Of a stretch of 64,000 nucleotides of DNA, positions 51,563-61,383 are shown piece after piece. The stretch covers positions 124,001 to 188,000 of the forward strand of contig NZ_BMIM01000003.1 of NCBI RefSeq assembly GCF_014642275.1. Direction: 5' to 3'. This DNA comes from Flavobacterium lutivivi. GTDB lineage: Bacteria; Bacteroidota; Bacteroidia; Flavobacteriales; Flavobacteriaceae. The stretch's first letter is position 1; each line of letters starts with the position of its first letter. Below the pieces are notes generated by a model. It was not told the DNA's origin and ran no database searches. It worked only from the letters and a program-made list of their open reading frames with translations. The position numbers and the translations under genes are program-made.

Positions 51563-54457
51563 TTATTTTAAAATTAATTTCTTCGTGAGTTTAGATTTGT
51601 TTTCGGAAATAATTTCGACTAGATAAATTCCTCTAGCAAAATTAGAAACATTGATATTGACTTGGCTTTCAAAAGATTTTTTAAAATCAAAGACTTTCTT
51701 GCCACTAATTTCATAAATAACAATTTCACTAATTTTTTCTGTTCCCATATTGCTAATCAATAAATTATCGTCAGCAGGATTAGGGTACATAGTTACATTA
51801 TTTTGATTAAAATCAATATTTGATAATGATTGAACAAACTCAGTGTTGAAAGTGTTTGTTATAATTGGAGGATTATTGTCAAAATAAATTTCGGCTGTAT
51901 TTGGAATAATATCACCAACAGCAAAACCTGGTTTAAGTTTTACTTTAAAAGTAACATAACCTCTACTTGCTTCTTCATTATAGGTAGTATAAGGTGCCAA
52001 TTGGATGTAATCAAAATACCATGTCAAATGGCTGTTTGTGCGTTCTAGAATATAATTATGACTTGCACTCACCATTCTTATACTGCTTTCGTCAATTCGA
52101 CTGTCTAATAAATCATCTATTCTGACATTAATAGCATTGGCAGTTCCATTATTTTGAAATCTGATGGTATAGTACAAATAGTCATTAGTAGTAAATTGAT
52201 TGTGTTGAATTTTACCACCATGCGCTTCTATTTTATCATTTGGATCATAAGAAGCTACTACTATTTCGCTGTTCGTGTAAGTGTTATTCGCTATGTTAAT
52301 ATCTGCTGAAGAACCGCTTCCACTAGCCGCAGCAATGGTTGCACTGCTCGTAAGAATATAATCAATCTCTACTATTGGAGCAGCTGCAGCATTCATATTC
52401 ACAAAAAATGAACGCGTTTCATAAGGTGCTAGATTGGTAAAGTCATACGTAAATCCATCTATGGTAGCTACAGTTCCTGCTTGTGAAACTGAAATTATGG
52501 TTGTATTAGTATCTTTAGTAAAAGTGATAGTTCCCGATGTCGTGGCAACGCCTAGATTTTTGTAAACAACTCTATTTGTAAAGTTCATTCCTGGTCTTGG
52601 AGGTATGTATGGAGATATAGAAATCGACAAGTCACTATATGGTTGAGTAAGTGTAACTGGGAAATAATAGGTAGTAGTTCCACTTCCAGATACTATTGAA
52701 ATATCGTCATACGAAGTTGCAGAACTTGAAAAATAAGGAGCATATTCAGCATTTATGGTATAACTAAAATCATATACATCGGTTGAGTTTGTGTAATATA
52801 AAGTATAAGTTCCTAGAGGTGAAATAATACTACTTGGAGTACCTGAGTTATTAGTATCTAAATTGAAGCTACCATAGGTAAACTCGCTTTCACCAGAGTC
52901 TTTCACACCATTATTATTTTCATCTACAAAAGATACTAACTTAATTTTATCAACACACTCTGGCGGACCAGTAGTAAAACTACCTTCTTGAATAAATACT
53001 GCTGAGTCATAAAGAGAGTCCAATCTATCTGCAATTACAAGTTTTACATGATAAGGATTTCCTGCAACAATAGGCGATGAAGCTGTCATTACATGCGTTT
53101 GTCCATTAAAATTAGTAGCCGAAGAATAATTTAAATTACCACTAAAATATTGGTCAAAGAAATTAGCATTTTCAGATGTACATGCCATATTGTTAACACT
53201 ATCTCTGATAGTAACAACAGAAACCGGTATTGTAGTTCCAGGAAGTACAGCAATATTAGTAGTAATACCTGTAGTTAAATCGGTTAAAAGAAATGCAAAT
53301 GCATCAGCAAATTGACATTGAAAGGCTCCATATTCATCAGATGCAAATAAGAAATTAAAACTCATAAATTCATTCAAACTCGTAAAATCAAATTCTAGTT
53401 TAGTTGCATTTTTAGAATTCATAGGATTACCAGTTGCCATTTGAATAATATTTTCCAATTCGGTATCACCTGGCCATCCAGTTCCACCTTCGCTCAGTAT
53501 AGAAGTATTTGGACCTGGAACACTTAATACATTTCCTGTAGATAACACAATACCTGAGCTTAAATCAAAAGTAGGATTGTTATTAGTAAAATAGCCAATT
53601 CCATTCACTGTGCCAAAATCGGTTCCTGTACTAGAGGTAACGTTAGAAACTTGAACACAAGGATTGTTAATCAACACATCGTTTACTAGTTGTGTTGGGG
53701 TATATTGTGTAGAATTAGTGGTCAATGGAGGTAACGTAACAAAAGGAGTAAACGTAACTGGAGCTGACCAGTCACTTTGACTATTTTCGCAAACTGATCT
53801 AATGTAAAATGCATAAGTTACATTATTGGTTAAACCTGTGGCTACATATGGATTAGAATTAGTAAGTGTTCCTGCAGAACTTGCAGTAGGTGCAACATCT
53901 GTAGCAGGTTGAATAATGATTTCCCATTGAGTTTGTCCTATGCTTTCCCAGCTAATTGTTGCTCCACCATTACCTACATTAGAAGCATAGATATTTGTTG
54001 GAGTTAAACAAGGAGCAGTGTTACCACAAGTGATTTCAGCAACCCAACCAGGTTTGTTTACAGTATTATCACTAATAAATCTAAAAGTTAAACATCCTTC
54101 TGGATTTGATGACATAAATGGACCAGGAATTGTAGTTCCCCAAAAAGCACCTGGAATTGTTGCTAAAGCACCACTTCCTACTCCGTTGGAACTTGCTATT
54201 TGGGTTGAGCTTATAGAGTCTCCATCATAAACTAATAAACCATCCCAACTTGATTCCACATCAAAAGAAGTAAAAGTTACTACAACATTTTCTCCAGGTA
54301 TAGAAGAACAAATAGTTGTAATTTCATAAGTATTGTTTTGATAATTAGCATCTGTACCACCATTATCGGTAAATGTATCTCCACAAATTAACTGAGACAT
54401 TGCAGTAAAAGGAAGTAAAAAAAGAACCAATAAGGTTAAAAGTAAAGTTTTCTTCAT
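51563..54457 (-). CDS. T9SS cargo with CUB, FN3, choice-of-anchor-L, DUF7619 and type A sorting domains
   Basis: 964 residues. Signal peptide MKKTLLLTLLVLFLLPFTAMSQ. N-terminal CUB domain at ~23-147 (LICGDTFTDNGG, YEITTICSSIPGENVVVTFTSFDVES, DGLLVYDGDS, GCLTFRFISD), with paired cysteines. FN3 at ~152-240 (GATISWESIGQTQWEIIIQPA). Choice-of-anchor-L at ~253-495 (SFNFLFASDEYGAFQCQFADAFAFLLTD, TIRDSVNNMACTSENANFFDQYF, DSLYDSAVFIQEGSF), SdrD-like FVDENNNGVKDSGES, DUF7619 at ~735-880, and a sorting domain at ~885-964. The sorting domain and the palindromic terminator behind it are nearly the same as in the downstream paralogue. Surface protein; the CUB domain suggests protein or carbohydrate binding. 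Function unknown. Confidence 0.9.
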   Translation of the reverse strand: MKKTLLLTLLVLFLLPFTAMSQLICGDTFTDNGGTDANYQNNTYEITTICSSIPGENVVVTFTSFDVESSWDGLLVYDGDSISSTQIASSNGVGSGALATIPGAFWGTTIPGPFMSSNPEGCLTFRFISDNTVNKPGWVAEITCGNTAPCLTPTNIYASNVGNGGATISWESIGQTQWEIIIQPATDVAPTASSAGTLTNSNPYVATGLTNNVTYAFYIRSVCENSQSDWSAPVTFTPFVTLPPLTTNSTQYTPTQLVNDVLINNPCVQVSNVTSSTGTDFGTVNGIGYFTNNNPTFDLSSGIVLSTGNVLSVPGPNTSILSEGGTGWPGDTELENIIQMATGNPMNSKNATKLEFDFTSLNEFMSFNFLFASDEYGAFQCQFADAFAFLLTDLTTGITTNIAVLPGTTIPVSVVTIRDSVNNMACTSENANFFDQYFSGNLNYSSATNFNGQTHVMTASSPIVAGNPYHVKLVIADRLDSLYDSAVFIQEGSFTTGPPECVDKIKLVSFVDENNNGVKDSGESEFTYGSFNLDTNNSGTPSSIISPLGTYTLYYTNSTDVYDFSYTINAEYAPYFSSSATSYDDISIVSGSGTTTYYFPVTLTQPYSDLSISISPYIPPRPGMNFTNRVVYKNLGVATTSGTITFTKDTNTTIISVSQAGTVATIDGFTYDFTNLAPYETRSFFVNMNAAAAPIVEIDYILTSSATIAAASGSGSSADINIANNTYTNSEIVVASYDPNDKIEAHGGKIQHNQFTTNDYLYYTIRFQNNGTANAINVRIDDLLDSRIDESSIRMVSASHNYILERTNSHLTWYFDYIQLAPYTTYNEEASRGYVTFKVKLKPGFAVGDIIPNTAEIYFDNNPPIITNTFNTEFVQSLSNIDFNQNNVTMYPNPADDNLLISNMGTEKISEIVIYEISGKKVFDFKKSFESQVNINVSNFARGIYLVEIISENKSKLTKKLILK

Positions 54458-54484
54458 TTGTTACGTTTTTTTGTTCTGACAAAT

Positions 54485-54518
54485 CAAATATAATTGATTT
54501 ATAGATACGTAGTTCAAA
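54485..54518 (-). promoter_or_regulatory. Promoter of the CUB-domain T9SS gene
   Basis: Read on the minus strand, TTG (54515-54517), 22 bases, then TATATTTG (54485-54492). It lies 28 bases before the ATG at 54457. Confidence 0.7.
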
Positions 54519-54546
54519 ATGAAGTAATTATTTTATATATAAGCTT

Positions 54547-55758
54547 TTAGCCCAAAGAATTTGCTAATACAAATCCACTCGTCCAAGCGTTTTGAAAATT
54601 GAAACCGCCAGTTATAGCATCGATGTTTACAATTTCGCCAGCAAAGTAAAGATTGGGGAAAAGTTTACTTTCCATAGTTTTAAAATTGATTTCTTTTAAA
54701 TCAATTCCGCCAGCAGTAACAAACTCCTCTTTGAAAGTGCTTTTACCATTTACTTGAAATTCGGCATTGGTTAACTGATTTGCCAAGGCGGTGAGTTGTT
54801 TTTTGGAAATATCAGCCCATTTCACATCAAGCGGTATTCCAGAAGCAATGGTAATACTTTCCCATAAACGATTTGGAAAGTCAAAAGGAGATTTTTTGGA
54901 AACTATTTTCTTTGAATGTTCTTGTTTTAACTCTTTTAATTGTTCCAAAGCATCTTCAAACGAAGTTTCATGTAACCAATTAACCTGAATAGTAAACTGA
55001 TATTTTTTTTCTGCCAAAAAATTTGCACCCCAAGCCGAAAGCCTTAAAATTCCTGGTCCAGACATTCCCCAATGCGTAATCAACAATGGTCCAGAAGCTT
55101 CGAGTTTACTTCCTTTGACTTTCACTTTGGCAAAAGCCGAAATCCCCATTAAGTCTTTAATTCGGTTGTCTTTGATGTTGAAAGTAAAAAGCGATGGAAC
55201 AGGTGAAACAATTTTATGACCTAGTTTTTCAAGCATTTCCCATATTTTGGGATTACTTCCTGTGGTCATAATAAGTTTTTGGCAAGAAAAAGTTTCATGA
55301 TTAGTTTCTACTTTCCAGTAGTCATTTCCTTGATAAATAGATTGAACACTTTGACTTGTTAAAACATCTATTTTCAAACGTTTCACTTCGTTAAGAAAGC
55401 AATCAATTATCGTTTGTGAACTATCCGAAACAGGAAACATTCGTCCATCATCTTCAATTTTCAATTCTACACCACGGTTGGCAAACCATTCGATAGTATC
55501 ACCACTACAAAATTGATGAAATGGACCAAGCAGTTCTTTTTCGCCACGAGGATAATTTTTGGCAAGCTCTTTTGGAATAAACTCTGCATGAGTTACGTTG
55601 CATCTTCCACCACCAGAAATACGAACTTTTTCTAATACGGTTTTACCACGTTCGAGGATGGCAATTTTTAGCTTAGGGTTTTTCTCAGCGATATTAATTG
55701 CTGTAAAAAAACCTGCTGCGCCACCACCAACGATTAGTATTTCATATTTTGAATTCAT
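54547..55758 (-). CDS. BaiN/HI0933-type FAD-dependent oxidoreductase
   Basis: 403 residues, cytoplasmic. The dinucleotide fold ILIVGGGAAGFFTAINIAEKNP, ILERGKTVLEKVRISGGGRCNVTH and the C-terminal ITGGFNFQNAWTSGFVLANSLG are the HI0933 (BaiN/YhiN) signature. Members bind FAD; bile-acid-related reduction is known for one member, but the general substrate is unknown. The ATG overlaps the stop of the glycerophosphodiesterase gene by four bases (ATGA at 55755-55758), so the two are co-translated. Confidence 0.9.
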   Translation of the reverse strand: MNSKYEILIVGGGAAGFFTAINIAEKNPKLKIAILERGKTVLEKVRISGGGRCNVTHAEFIPKELAKNYPRGEKELLGPFHQFCSGDTIEWFANRGVELKIEDDGRMFPVSDSSQTIIDCFLNEVKRLKIDVLTSQSVQSIYQGNDYWKVETNHETFSCQKLIMTTGSNPKIWEMLEKLGHKIVSPVPSLFTFNIKDNRIKDLMGISAFAKVKVKGSKLEASGPLLITHWGMSGPGILRLSAWGANFLAEKKYQFTIQVNWLHETSFEDALEQLKELKQEHSKKIVSKKSPFDFPNRLWESITIASGIPLDVKWADISKKQLTALANQLTNAEFQVNGKSTFKEEFVTAGGIDLKEINFKTMESKLFPNLYFAGEIVNIDAITGGFNFQNAWTSGFVLANSLG

Positions 55759-56402
55759 AGTCTATCTGGAAAATCGGAAATGATGCCATCGACTTTCAAA
55801 GATTTTACAAAGGTAATATCATCTGGGTTATTTACCGTCCAAGGAAAAACTTTAAATCCATTTTGATGAATATCTTTGACATTTTCAGGGTTCAATAATT
55901 TGAAATAGGGATTTATAGAATAGGCATTAATTTTTTTAGCAAAAGTCAAAGCTTCTTCAATAGAGAGTTCAGTTAAAACGCCTAATGAGATATTTTCTCC
56001 TTCCGAATGACAAACATTGAGAACATCCCAATTAAAACTTGAAATAATGATTTTTTCTTGTGGAAATTTAGTGTTTTTTAATACTTCTAAAACAGGTTTT
56101 GTGGCTACAAAAACTTTGATTTCAATGTTGATAGCACATCGATTTTCCACCAAATCAAAAACATCTCTCAAAGTAGGAACACCAATTGATTGTAAAAATT
56201 CAGCAGTAAATTGATTTACAAATCCCGAATAATGAGTTGTTCTATCAATAGTTTCATCGTGAATAACCACAGGAATTCCATCTTTTGAAAGATGAACATC
56301 GAGTTCAATCATGTCAACACCAAGTTCAATTGCTTTTTGAAATGAAGCAATCGTGTTTTCGGTAGCATAACCTTTTGCACCGCGATGACCTATTTTTAGC
56401 AT
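55755..56402 (-). CDS. Glycerophosphodiester phosphodiesterase
   Basis: 215 residues, no signal peptide. GDPD TIM-barrel motifs: IGHRGAKGYATENTIASF (HR...EN), IELDVHLSKDGIPVVIHDETIDRTT, INIEIK, and the ending WTVNNPDDITFVKSLKVDGIISDFPD. It hydrolyses glycerophosphodiesters to glycerol-3-phosphate and an alcohol, in phospholipid turnover. It lies 2 bases from the GH13 gene stop upstream on the minus strand and overlaps the BaiN gene, so it belongs to the same long minus-strand operon as the starch genes. Confidence 0.93.
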   Translation of the reverse strand: MLKIGHRGAKGYATENTIASFQKAIELGVDMIELDVHLSKDGIPVVIHDETIDRTTHYSGFVNQFTAEFLQSIGVPTLRDVFDLVENRCAINIEIKVFVATKPVLEVLKNTKFPQEKIIISSFNWDVLNVCHSEGENISLGVLTELSIEEALTFAKKINAYSINPYFKLLNPENVKDIHQNGFKVFPWTVNNPDDITFVKSLKVDGIISDFPDRL

Positions 56403-56403
56403 T

Positions 56404-58059
56404 TTATAATTTTTCCAACAAAATTATCTCAAAATCACTATCAATAGTAACTTTTCCGTTGGTAACATTTGCGGTTTTTCCAGAGTAAAAATCTCTTACT
56501 TTTTCGCCTTCGGCAAAAAGATTTTCTACATCAATTTCTTTTGTTCCTTTTTTCAAGTTTAGACCAACAAGCACTTTGTCGGTATAATTTCCTTTGGTAT
56601 AAATTCTGCCAAAAACATATCCGTTTACAGGAAATGCTTTATGAATTCCAGCGCCAATAGCAGGATGATTTTTTCTAAATTGTCCTAATTTTTGCCAATG
56701 CGCCAACACCTCTTTGGTCTTTGGGTTGTTGTTAATATCGTCCCAATTCATTAATGAACGAAGCGTTGCATCGCCTTGTGTGTCAGGAATATCAATTGAA
56801 CGAGCCGTTTCGTCGCCATAATATACTTGTGCAATTCCTGGCGCAAGTAACAGTTTGGTTCCGCTTTCAAATGGTTTTTCACGTTTTTTATCAAAAGGCC
56901 AACTATCATCATGAGACGAAACATAATTCATTACTGTATAGCCTTTTAAATCATTTTGAAGTATATCATTATATTTTGAAAACAATGGTTCGTAGTCCAT
57001 TTTTGCTTCATTTCTAAAATCAAAATTGATAAGCGCATTGAAGCCATTTTCATAATAATTCACTTTTTTATCGCCATAATCATAGAACTTTTTTGCTCCA
57101 ATATTGTAACCATAAACTTCGGCAACGGTAAAGAATTTGTTGTCATCCAATACTTTTTCTGGATTGTTTTTCTTGTATTCGTCAAATGTCATTTGGCAAA
57201 CTTTTTGAAAATCTGCCCAAACATCTTCTGTCGTATGTTTTACAGTGTCAGCACGGTAACCATCAATTCCAAAATCGGTAATATAATCTGCAAGCCATTT
57301 CATGATGTAATATCTTGGCGCACGAGGATAACCTGTTTTTTTGAAAAATGCATCAAGTTCGGCGACTTCTTGTTCATATCTGCCTTCTTTTTTCCATTTC
57401 TCAATTAAAAATGGAGGTAAAGCAACATTTTCATTGCTTTCGGTTTTTACATCAAAAAGCCCTGTTACTAGCGTACAATTAATATTGGTATCATAGGAAT
57501 TGTATTTACAATTTGGTGAAGAACGAACCCAATCTTCAGGATATTTTTCGTCAAGTTCTGTTGCATGACCAGTATGATTGATTACCGCATCGAGCAGAAT
57601 TCTAATCCCTTTTTTGTGTGCTTTGGTAACCAATTCGTTCAAATCTTCTCGTGTGCCAAAACTTGGATCAATAGCTGTCCAATCTTTTGTCCAATAGCCA
57701 TGAAATCCATAGGTATTGCCTGTTCCTTCGTCAACCGATCCGTGAATTTGCTCCACAACTGGCGTCATCCAAATGGCTGTAATTCCGAGTTTATCAAAAT
57801 ACCCTTCATCCAATTTTTGAATTACACCTCGAATATCGCCACCTTCAAAACCGCGCAATTTTCCTGTAGGTTTGTTACGATTGATGATTTTATCGTTTTC
57901 AGGATTTCCATTGTTAAATCTATCGATTAAAAGGAAATACACATTGGCATTTTCCCAAATGAAAGGAGTTTTTTTGGCATTTGATGAAGCGATTTCTTTG
58001 GTTGAATTGCAACTAAAGAATAGAAGAGAAGCGGATATTGATAAAAATATTTTTTTCAT
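56404..58059 (-). CDS. GH13 alpha-amylase family lipoprotein
   Basis: 551 residues. MKKIFLSISASLLFFSC is a lipoprotein signal (Cys 17), so the enzyme is probably membrane-anchored. The GH13 (beta/alpha)8 domain has the nucleophile Asp in GIDGYRADTVKH, the acid/base Glu in FFTVAEVYGYN, and the transition-state Asp in NYVSSHDDSWP; region I is DAVINHTGH. YFLLIDRFNNGNPEND near the N terminus is usual in Bacteroidetes maltodextrin enzymes. Substrates are alpha-1,4-glucans such as starch or maltodextrins. Three bases separate it from the GH31 gene, so it sits in the starch operon. Confidence 0.92.
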   Translation of the reverse strand: MKKIFLSISASLLFFSCNSTKEIASSNAKKTPFIWENANVYFLLIDRFNNGNPENDKIINRNKPTGKLRGFEGGDIRGVIQKLDEGYFDKLGITAIWMTPVVEQIHGSVDEGTGNTYGFHGYWTKDWTAIDPSFGTREDLNELVTKAHKKGIRILLDAVINHTGHATELDEKYPEDWVRSSPNCKYNSYDTNINCTLVTGLFDVKTESNENVALPPFLIEKWKKEGRYEQEVAELDAFFKKTGYPRAPRYYIMKWLADYITDFGIDGYRADTVKHTTEDVWADFQKVCQMTFDEYKKNNPEKVLDDNKFFTVAEVYGYNIGAKKFYDYGDKKVNYYENGFNALINFDFRNEAKMDYEPLFSKYNDILQNDLKGYTVMNYVSSHDDSWPFDKKREKPFESGTKLLLAPGIAQVYYGDETARSIDIPDTQGDATLRSLMNWDDINNNPKTKEVLAHWQKLGQFRKNHPAIGAGIHKAFPVNGYVFGRIYTKGNYTDKVLVGLNLKKGTKEIDVENLFAEGEKVRDFYSGKTANVTNGKVTIDSDFEIILLEKL

Positions 58060-58061
58060 TT

Positions 58062-60434
58062 TTAGAATTCGATTTTAATTTCTGGAGAAGTATTCTTTTT
58101 CCAATTTACTACTATTTCTAATGGTTCAGAAGAAGTTTTACTCATTTGTTCAACACCATTTATGAATATTTTTTTTGCTTTGATGTTGTGAATTTTTAGC
58201 ATCACGTTTTTATCAGTTGCTACAAATTTTTGACCTATTTCAGTTGATAATTTGATGCTTAAAGTTTTACCATTATTCGAGCTTGTGAAGTTTAATTTTT
58301 CATACAAACCTTTTTCAAAAGCATTAGGAGTTGTTCCATCATCGTTGTATAATTTTCCTGATGAGGTTGATACATTTTCGTCAAAATAGAAATGCAAATC
58401 AAAGTTTTCAAGCGAATATTGGCTGGTGTTTTGAATAGATTTTATCATTGGTATAAAACTTCCTCCACGAACAAATGTAGGTATTTCAGTTTCGGTAACG
58501 GCAACGGTTTGTGTAGTTCCAGCATTGTATTTTTTATTGGAATAAAAATCAAACCAGTTGGATGATTTTGGGAAATAAACTTCTGTAGATGTCACACCAG
58601 CTTTGGTAATGGGTTTAATTAAAAAATCATTTCCCCAAAGGTAACTTTCTTTTTCGTTGAGTAAATTTTCATTGGTTGGTTCTTCAAAAAACAATGGACG
58701 CATGAGAGGTTTTCCAGTAACAGAATTTTCGAATGCTAAAGTGTAATTGTAGGGCAGCAATTGATAACGAAGTTCTACTGCTTTTCGTGCTTTTTCGCGA
58801 GTTATAATATCTTTTCTAGCAATTTCAGAGGCGACATCTTCTTGCGCATGAGGACGAAAAACTGGATTGAAAACACCATATTGTAACCAACGTAAATATA
58901 ATTCGTTATCATAATAATCACCAGCAAAACCGCCTAAATCACTGTGCATATACGCCATTCCTTGCATTCCCATTTGCATGGCAATTTCCATTTGGCTCTG
59001 CAATCCACCCCAACTTCTAGAAACATCTCCGCTCCAAGGTATCATTCCATAGCGTTGAGAACCAGAATATCCAGCACGCATTAATATAAATGGTCGTTGA
59101 TTTGGAAAATCTTTTTGATAACCTTCATAAATCATTTTTGCCCAGTTATGTCCATAAATATTATGAACTTCATCAGCTTTTCCTGCAGCAGTGATAGCTT
59201 TTGAAGGAAAAACTTCTGGTTCGCCCAAATCTCCCCAAATTCCACCAACACCTTGATTAATTAATCCTTTGTAAACATTCCAAAACCAATCTTTTCCTTG
59301 AGGTTTAAACACATCTACTAAACTCGTATTACCAAAATAAAAGTCCCATGTACAAGCTTTGCCCGATTTGTCTTTTACCAAAACATCTTTGGCAACAGCT
59401 TCGTTCCATTTGGAAGAAGTAGTTAGAATAAAAGGTTCAGTGATAAGTACTGTTTTGATATTTTTTTTATTCAAATCGCTTATCATTTTTTCGGGATTTG
59501 GAAAATTATCTTTGTCCCATTCAAGATTTCCCATTGTGCCTTTGATTGTTTTTCCAAACCAATATAAATCCAGAATTATAGCATCAACAGGAATTTTACT
59601 TTCTTCAAATTTTCTAATTGTTCCTTCAACGCTTTCTTGTGAACGATAACCAAAACGACTAGCAAAATTTCCAAAAACCCACCGAGCTGGCAATGGTTGC
59701 TTTCCTGTTAAATCGGTATAATTGGAAACCAATTCATCCCAAGTGTCACCAACAATAACTTGGTAAGTCTTTCTTCCTGAAATGGTTTCGTACTCAAGAG
59801 TGTTATTTTTGTTACTATCCAAATCCAAGTAGCCAATTGCAGGATTGTCAAAATGAACGGCATACAGATTGGAAGATAAGACCAAAGAAATACAAAAATT
59901 CATTAATTCGGCATGCGTTTCGTAGCCATAATGTGCGCGATTGTATAATCGTAAACGATTTCCTCTTCGGTTCATTCCTAATGCTCTTGCGCCACCACCA
60001 AAAAGTTTTTCGTCTTTTGAAATATTGAATTGTAGAATTTGTGTACTGTCGTTTTTCTTTATAAAACCAGCTTTTTCGGAGATAATTTCTGCGTTATTAT
60101 TGAAGTACGAAATCTTGAAAGGTGATTTTTGAATAATGATCTTTATTGAACTAGTTTTTGAAACATATTCAATTGTATTTTTATTTTCTTTAAAAGCTAA
60201 ATTTTTCAGTTTAGTAGATAATACTACTGCTTGACTTTTGAAATTGTTTTTTTCTCCATTGGGAATAAATGAAGTTTCTACAATTTTATTATTTAAATAA
60301 TTAATTAAATAAATTCCATCGGAAACTGTGACTGAAACTCCGTCAGAAAGTTTTTCAATTTCAATAAATTTTCTTTCAGCATTTTGAGCAAATGAAAAAG
60401 AAGACAGTAATAGTATTAGAACTAATTTTTTCAT
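58062..60434 (-). CDS. GH31 alpha-glucosidase
   Basis: 790 residues with signal peptide MKKLVLILLLSSFSFAQ, so it is periplasmic or exported. The N-terminal galactose-mutarotase-like domain is followed by the GH31 catalytic domain: VDAIILDLYWFG and GGIWGDLGEPEVFPS carrying the nucleophile aspartate, then WSGDVSRSWGG with the acid/base aspartate, and YMHSDLGGFAGDYYDNELYLRWLQ. Beta-sandwich domains lie at the C terminus. It releases glucose from non-reducing ends of maltodextrins. It lies between the GH13 lipoprotein gene and the esterase gene, with spacers of a few bases. Confidence 0.92.
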   Translation of the reverse strand: MKKLVLILLLSSFSFAQNAERKFIEIEKLSDGVSVTVSDGIYLINYLNNKIVETSFIPNGEKNNFKSQAVVLSTKLKNLAFKENKNTIEYVSKTSSIKIIIQKSPFKISYFNNNAEIISEKAGFIKKNDSTQILQFNISKDEKLFGGGARALGMNRRGNRLRLYNRAHYGYETHAELMNFCISLVLSSNLYAVHFDNPAIGYLDLDSNKNNTLEYETISGRKTYQVIVGDTWDELVSNYTDLTGKQPLPARWVFGNFASRFGYRSQESVEGTIRKFEESKIPVDAIILDLYWFGKTIKGTMGNLEWDKDNFPNPEKMISDLNKKNIKTVLITEPFILTTSSKWNEAVAKDVLVKDKSGKACTWDFYFGNTSLVDVFKPQGKDWFWNVYKGLINQGVGGIWGDLGEPEVFPSKAITAAGKADEVHNIYGHNWAKMIYEGYQKDFPNQRPFILMRAGYSGSQRYGMIPWSGDVSRSWGGLQSQMEIAMQMGMQGMAYMHSDLGGFAGDYYDNELYLRWLQYGVFNPVFRPHAQEDVASEIARKDIITREKARKAVELRYQLLPYNYTLAFENSVTGKPLMRPLFFEEPTNENLLNEKESYLWGNDFLIKPITKAGVTSTEVYFPKSSNWFDFYSNKKYNAGTTQTVAVTETEIPTFVRGGSFIPMIKSIQNTSQYSLENFDLHFYFDENVSTSSGKLYNDDGTTPNAFEKGLYEKLNFTSSNNGKTLSIKLSTEIGQKFVATDKNVMLKIHNIKAKKIFINGVEQMSKTSSEPLEIVVNWKKNTSPEIKIEF

Positions 60435-60440
60435 AGATGT

Positions 60441-61379
60441 TTATTTTCCAAATAGAAATTGAAGTGGAATGTCAATTCGTTTTTGCCACGATGCTTCCGA
60501 ATGATTTTCTCCTTCAAATTTAAGGTTTTTATAATTTTCAGTTGTGTATCCTTTTGATTGTAATACTTCATCAATTCTATATTCGTATTTTAAATAACTC
60601 TCGTCAAGAGTTTCTGTACCATAATCAAAATAGATTTTATGGTTTTTAGGATTTGGTAATTTCTTTTTCATGTAGGAAAAAAAAGTTTCTGGAATTGGAT
60701 TGTTTTCAAAATCACGAAATCCAACCCAATGTGTTGATAAGCATGCTGCACTTCCAAAAACCTTTGGGTATTCACAAATGGCATACATCGAGATTAATCC
60801 ACCCATACTTGAACCCATAATTGCGGTGTGTTGTGCATCAGTATACACAGCGTATTTTTTGTCAACATAAGGTTTTAACTCTTTGATGATAAATTTTAAA
60901 TAATTATCAGAGTTCATTTTAGTTTCATCGAAAGCAAATTGTGACTTTTTGGCTTCCTTCAAAACGATTTCTTTATCTTCTGTAGAAAGTAATTCAAATG
61001 GTTTTTTTGGATACAAATCGGTATGTCTAATTTGTGAAATATTCCAAATAGCGACTACAATAAAATCTTCTGTTTTTCCTTCAGACATTAATTTTGTGGC
61101 AACTTCATCAACCATCCATTCTTGTTTATTCCAAGTGGTTGAAGCGTCAAAAAGCATTTGTCCATCGTGCATATACAAAACACTATATTTTTTGCTAGAG
61201 TTATAGTTTTCTGGCAGCCAAATATCAACTGTTCGTGGCGTGATGTATTTGCTTGGGAAAGTCTCAATTCTATTAATAATTCCTTTAAAGTTTTCAGGAC
61301 TTATAATTTGATGACTTTCAATTTTTTCTTGAGCAAATAAAACTACAGGTAAAAAGAGGATGAAGATTATCTTTTTCAT
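60441..61379 (-). CDS. Alpha/beta hydrolase, putative esterase (Esterase_D type)
   Basis: 312 residues with signal peptide MKKIIFILFLPVVLFAQ. PF00756-like fold: SSKKYSVLYMHDGQMLFD (oxyanion region), nucleophile serine in AIMGSSMGGLISMY (GxSxG), and the histidine in GENHSEASW near the C terminus. Members include esterases that act on acyl or feruloyl groups of carbohydrates; the substrate here is unknown. It lies within the starch operon, 4 bases from the second GH13 gene and 6 from GH31. It may remove acyl decorations from the polysaccharide, which is inference. Confidence 0.88.
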   Translation of the reverse strand: MKKIIFILFLPVVLFAQEKIESHQIISPENFKGIINRIETFPSKYITPRTVDIWLPENYNSSKKYSVLYMHDGQMLFDASTTWNKQEWMVDEVATKLMSEGKTEDFIVVAIWNISQIRHTDLYPKKPFELLSTEDKEIVLKEAKKSQFAFDETKMNSDNYLKFIIKELKPYVDKKYAVYTDAQHTAIMGSSMGGLISMYAICEYPKVFGSAACLSTHWVGFRDFENNPIPETFFSYMKKKLPNPKNHKIYFDYGTETLDESYLKYEYRIDEVLQSKGYTTENYKNLKFEGENHSEASWQKRIDIPLQFLFGK

Positions 61380-61383
61380 CTAT

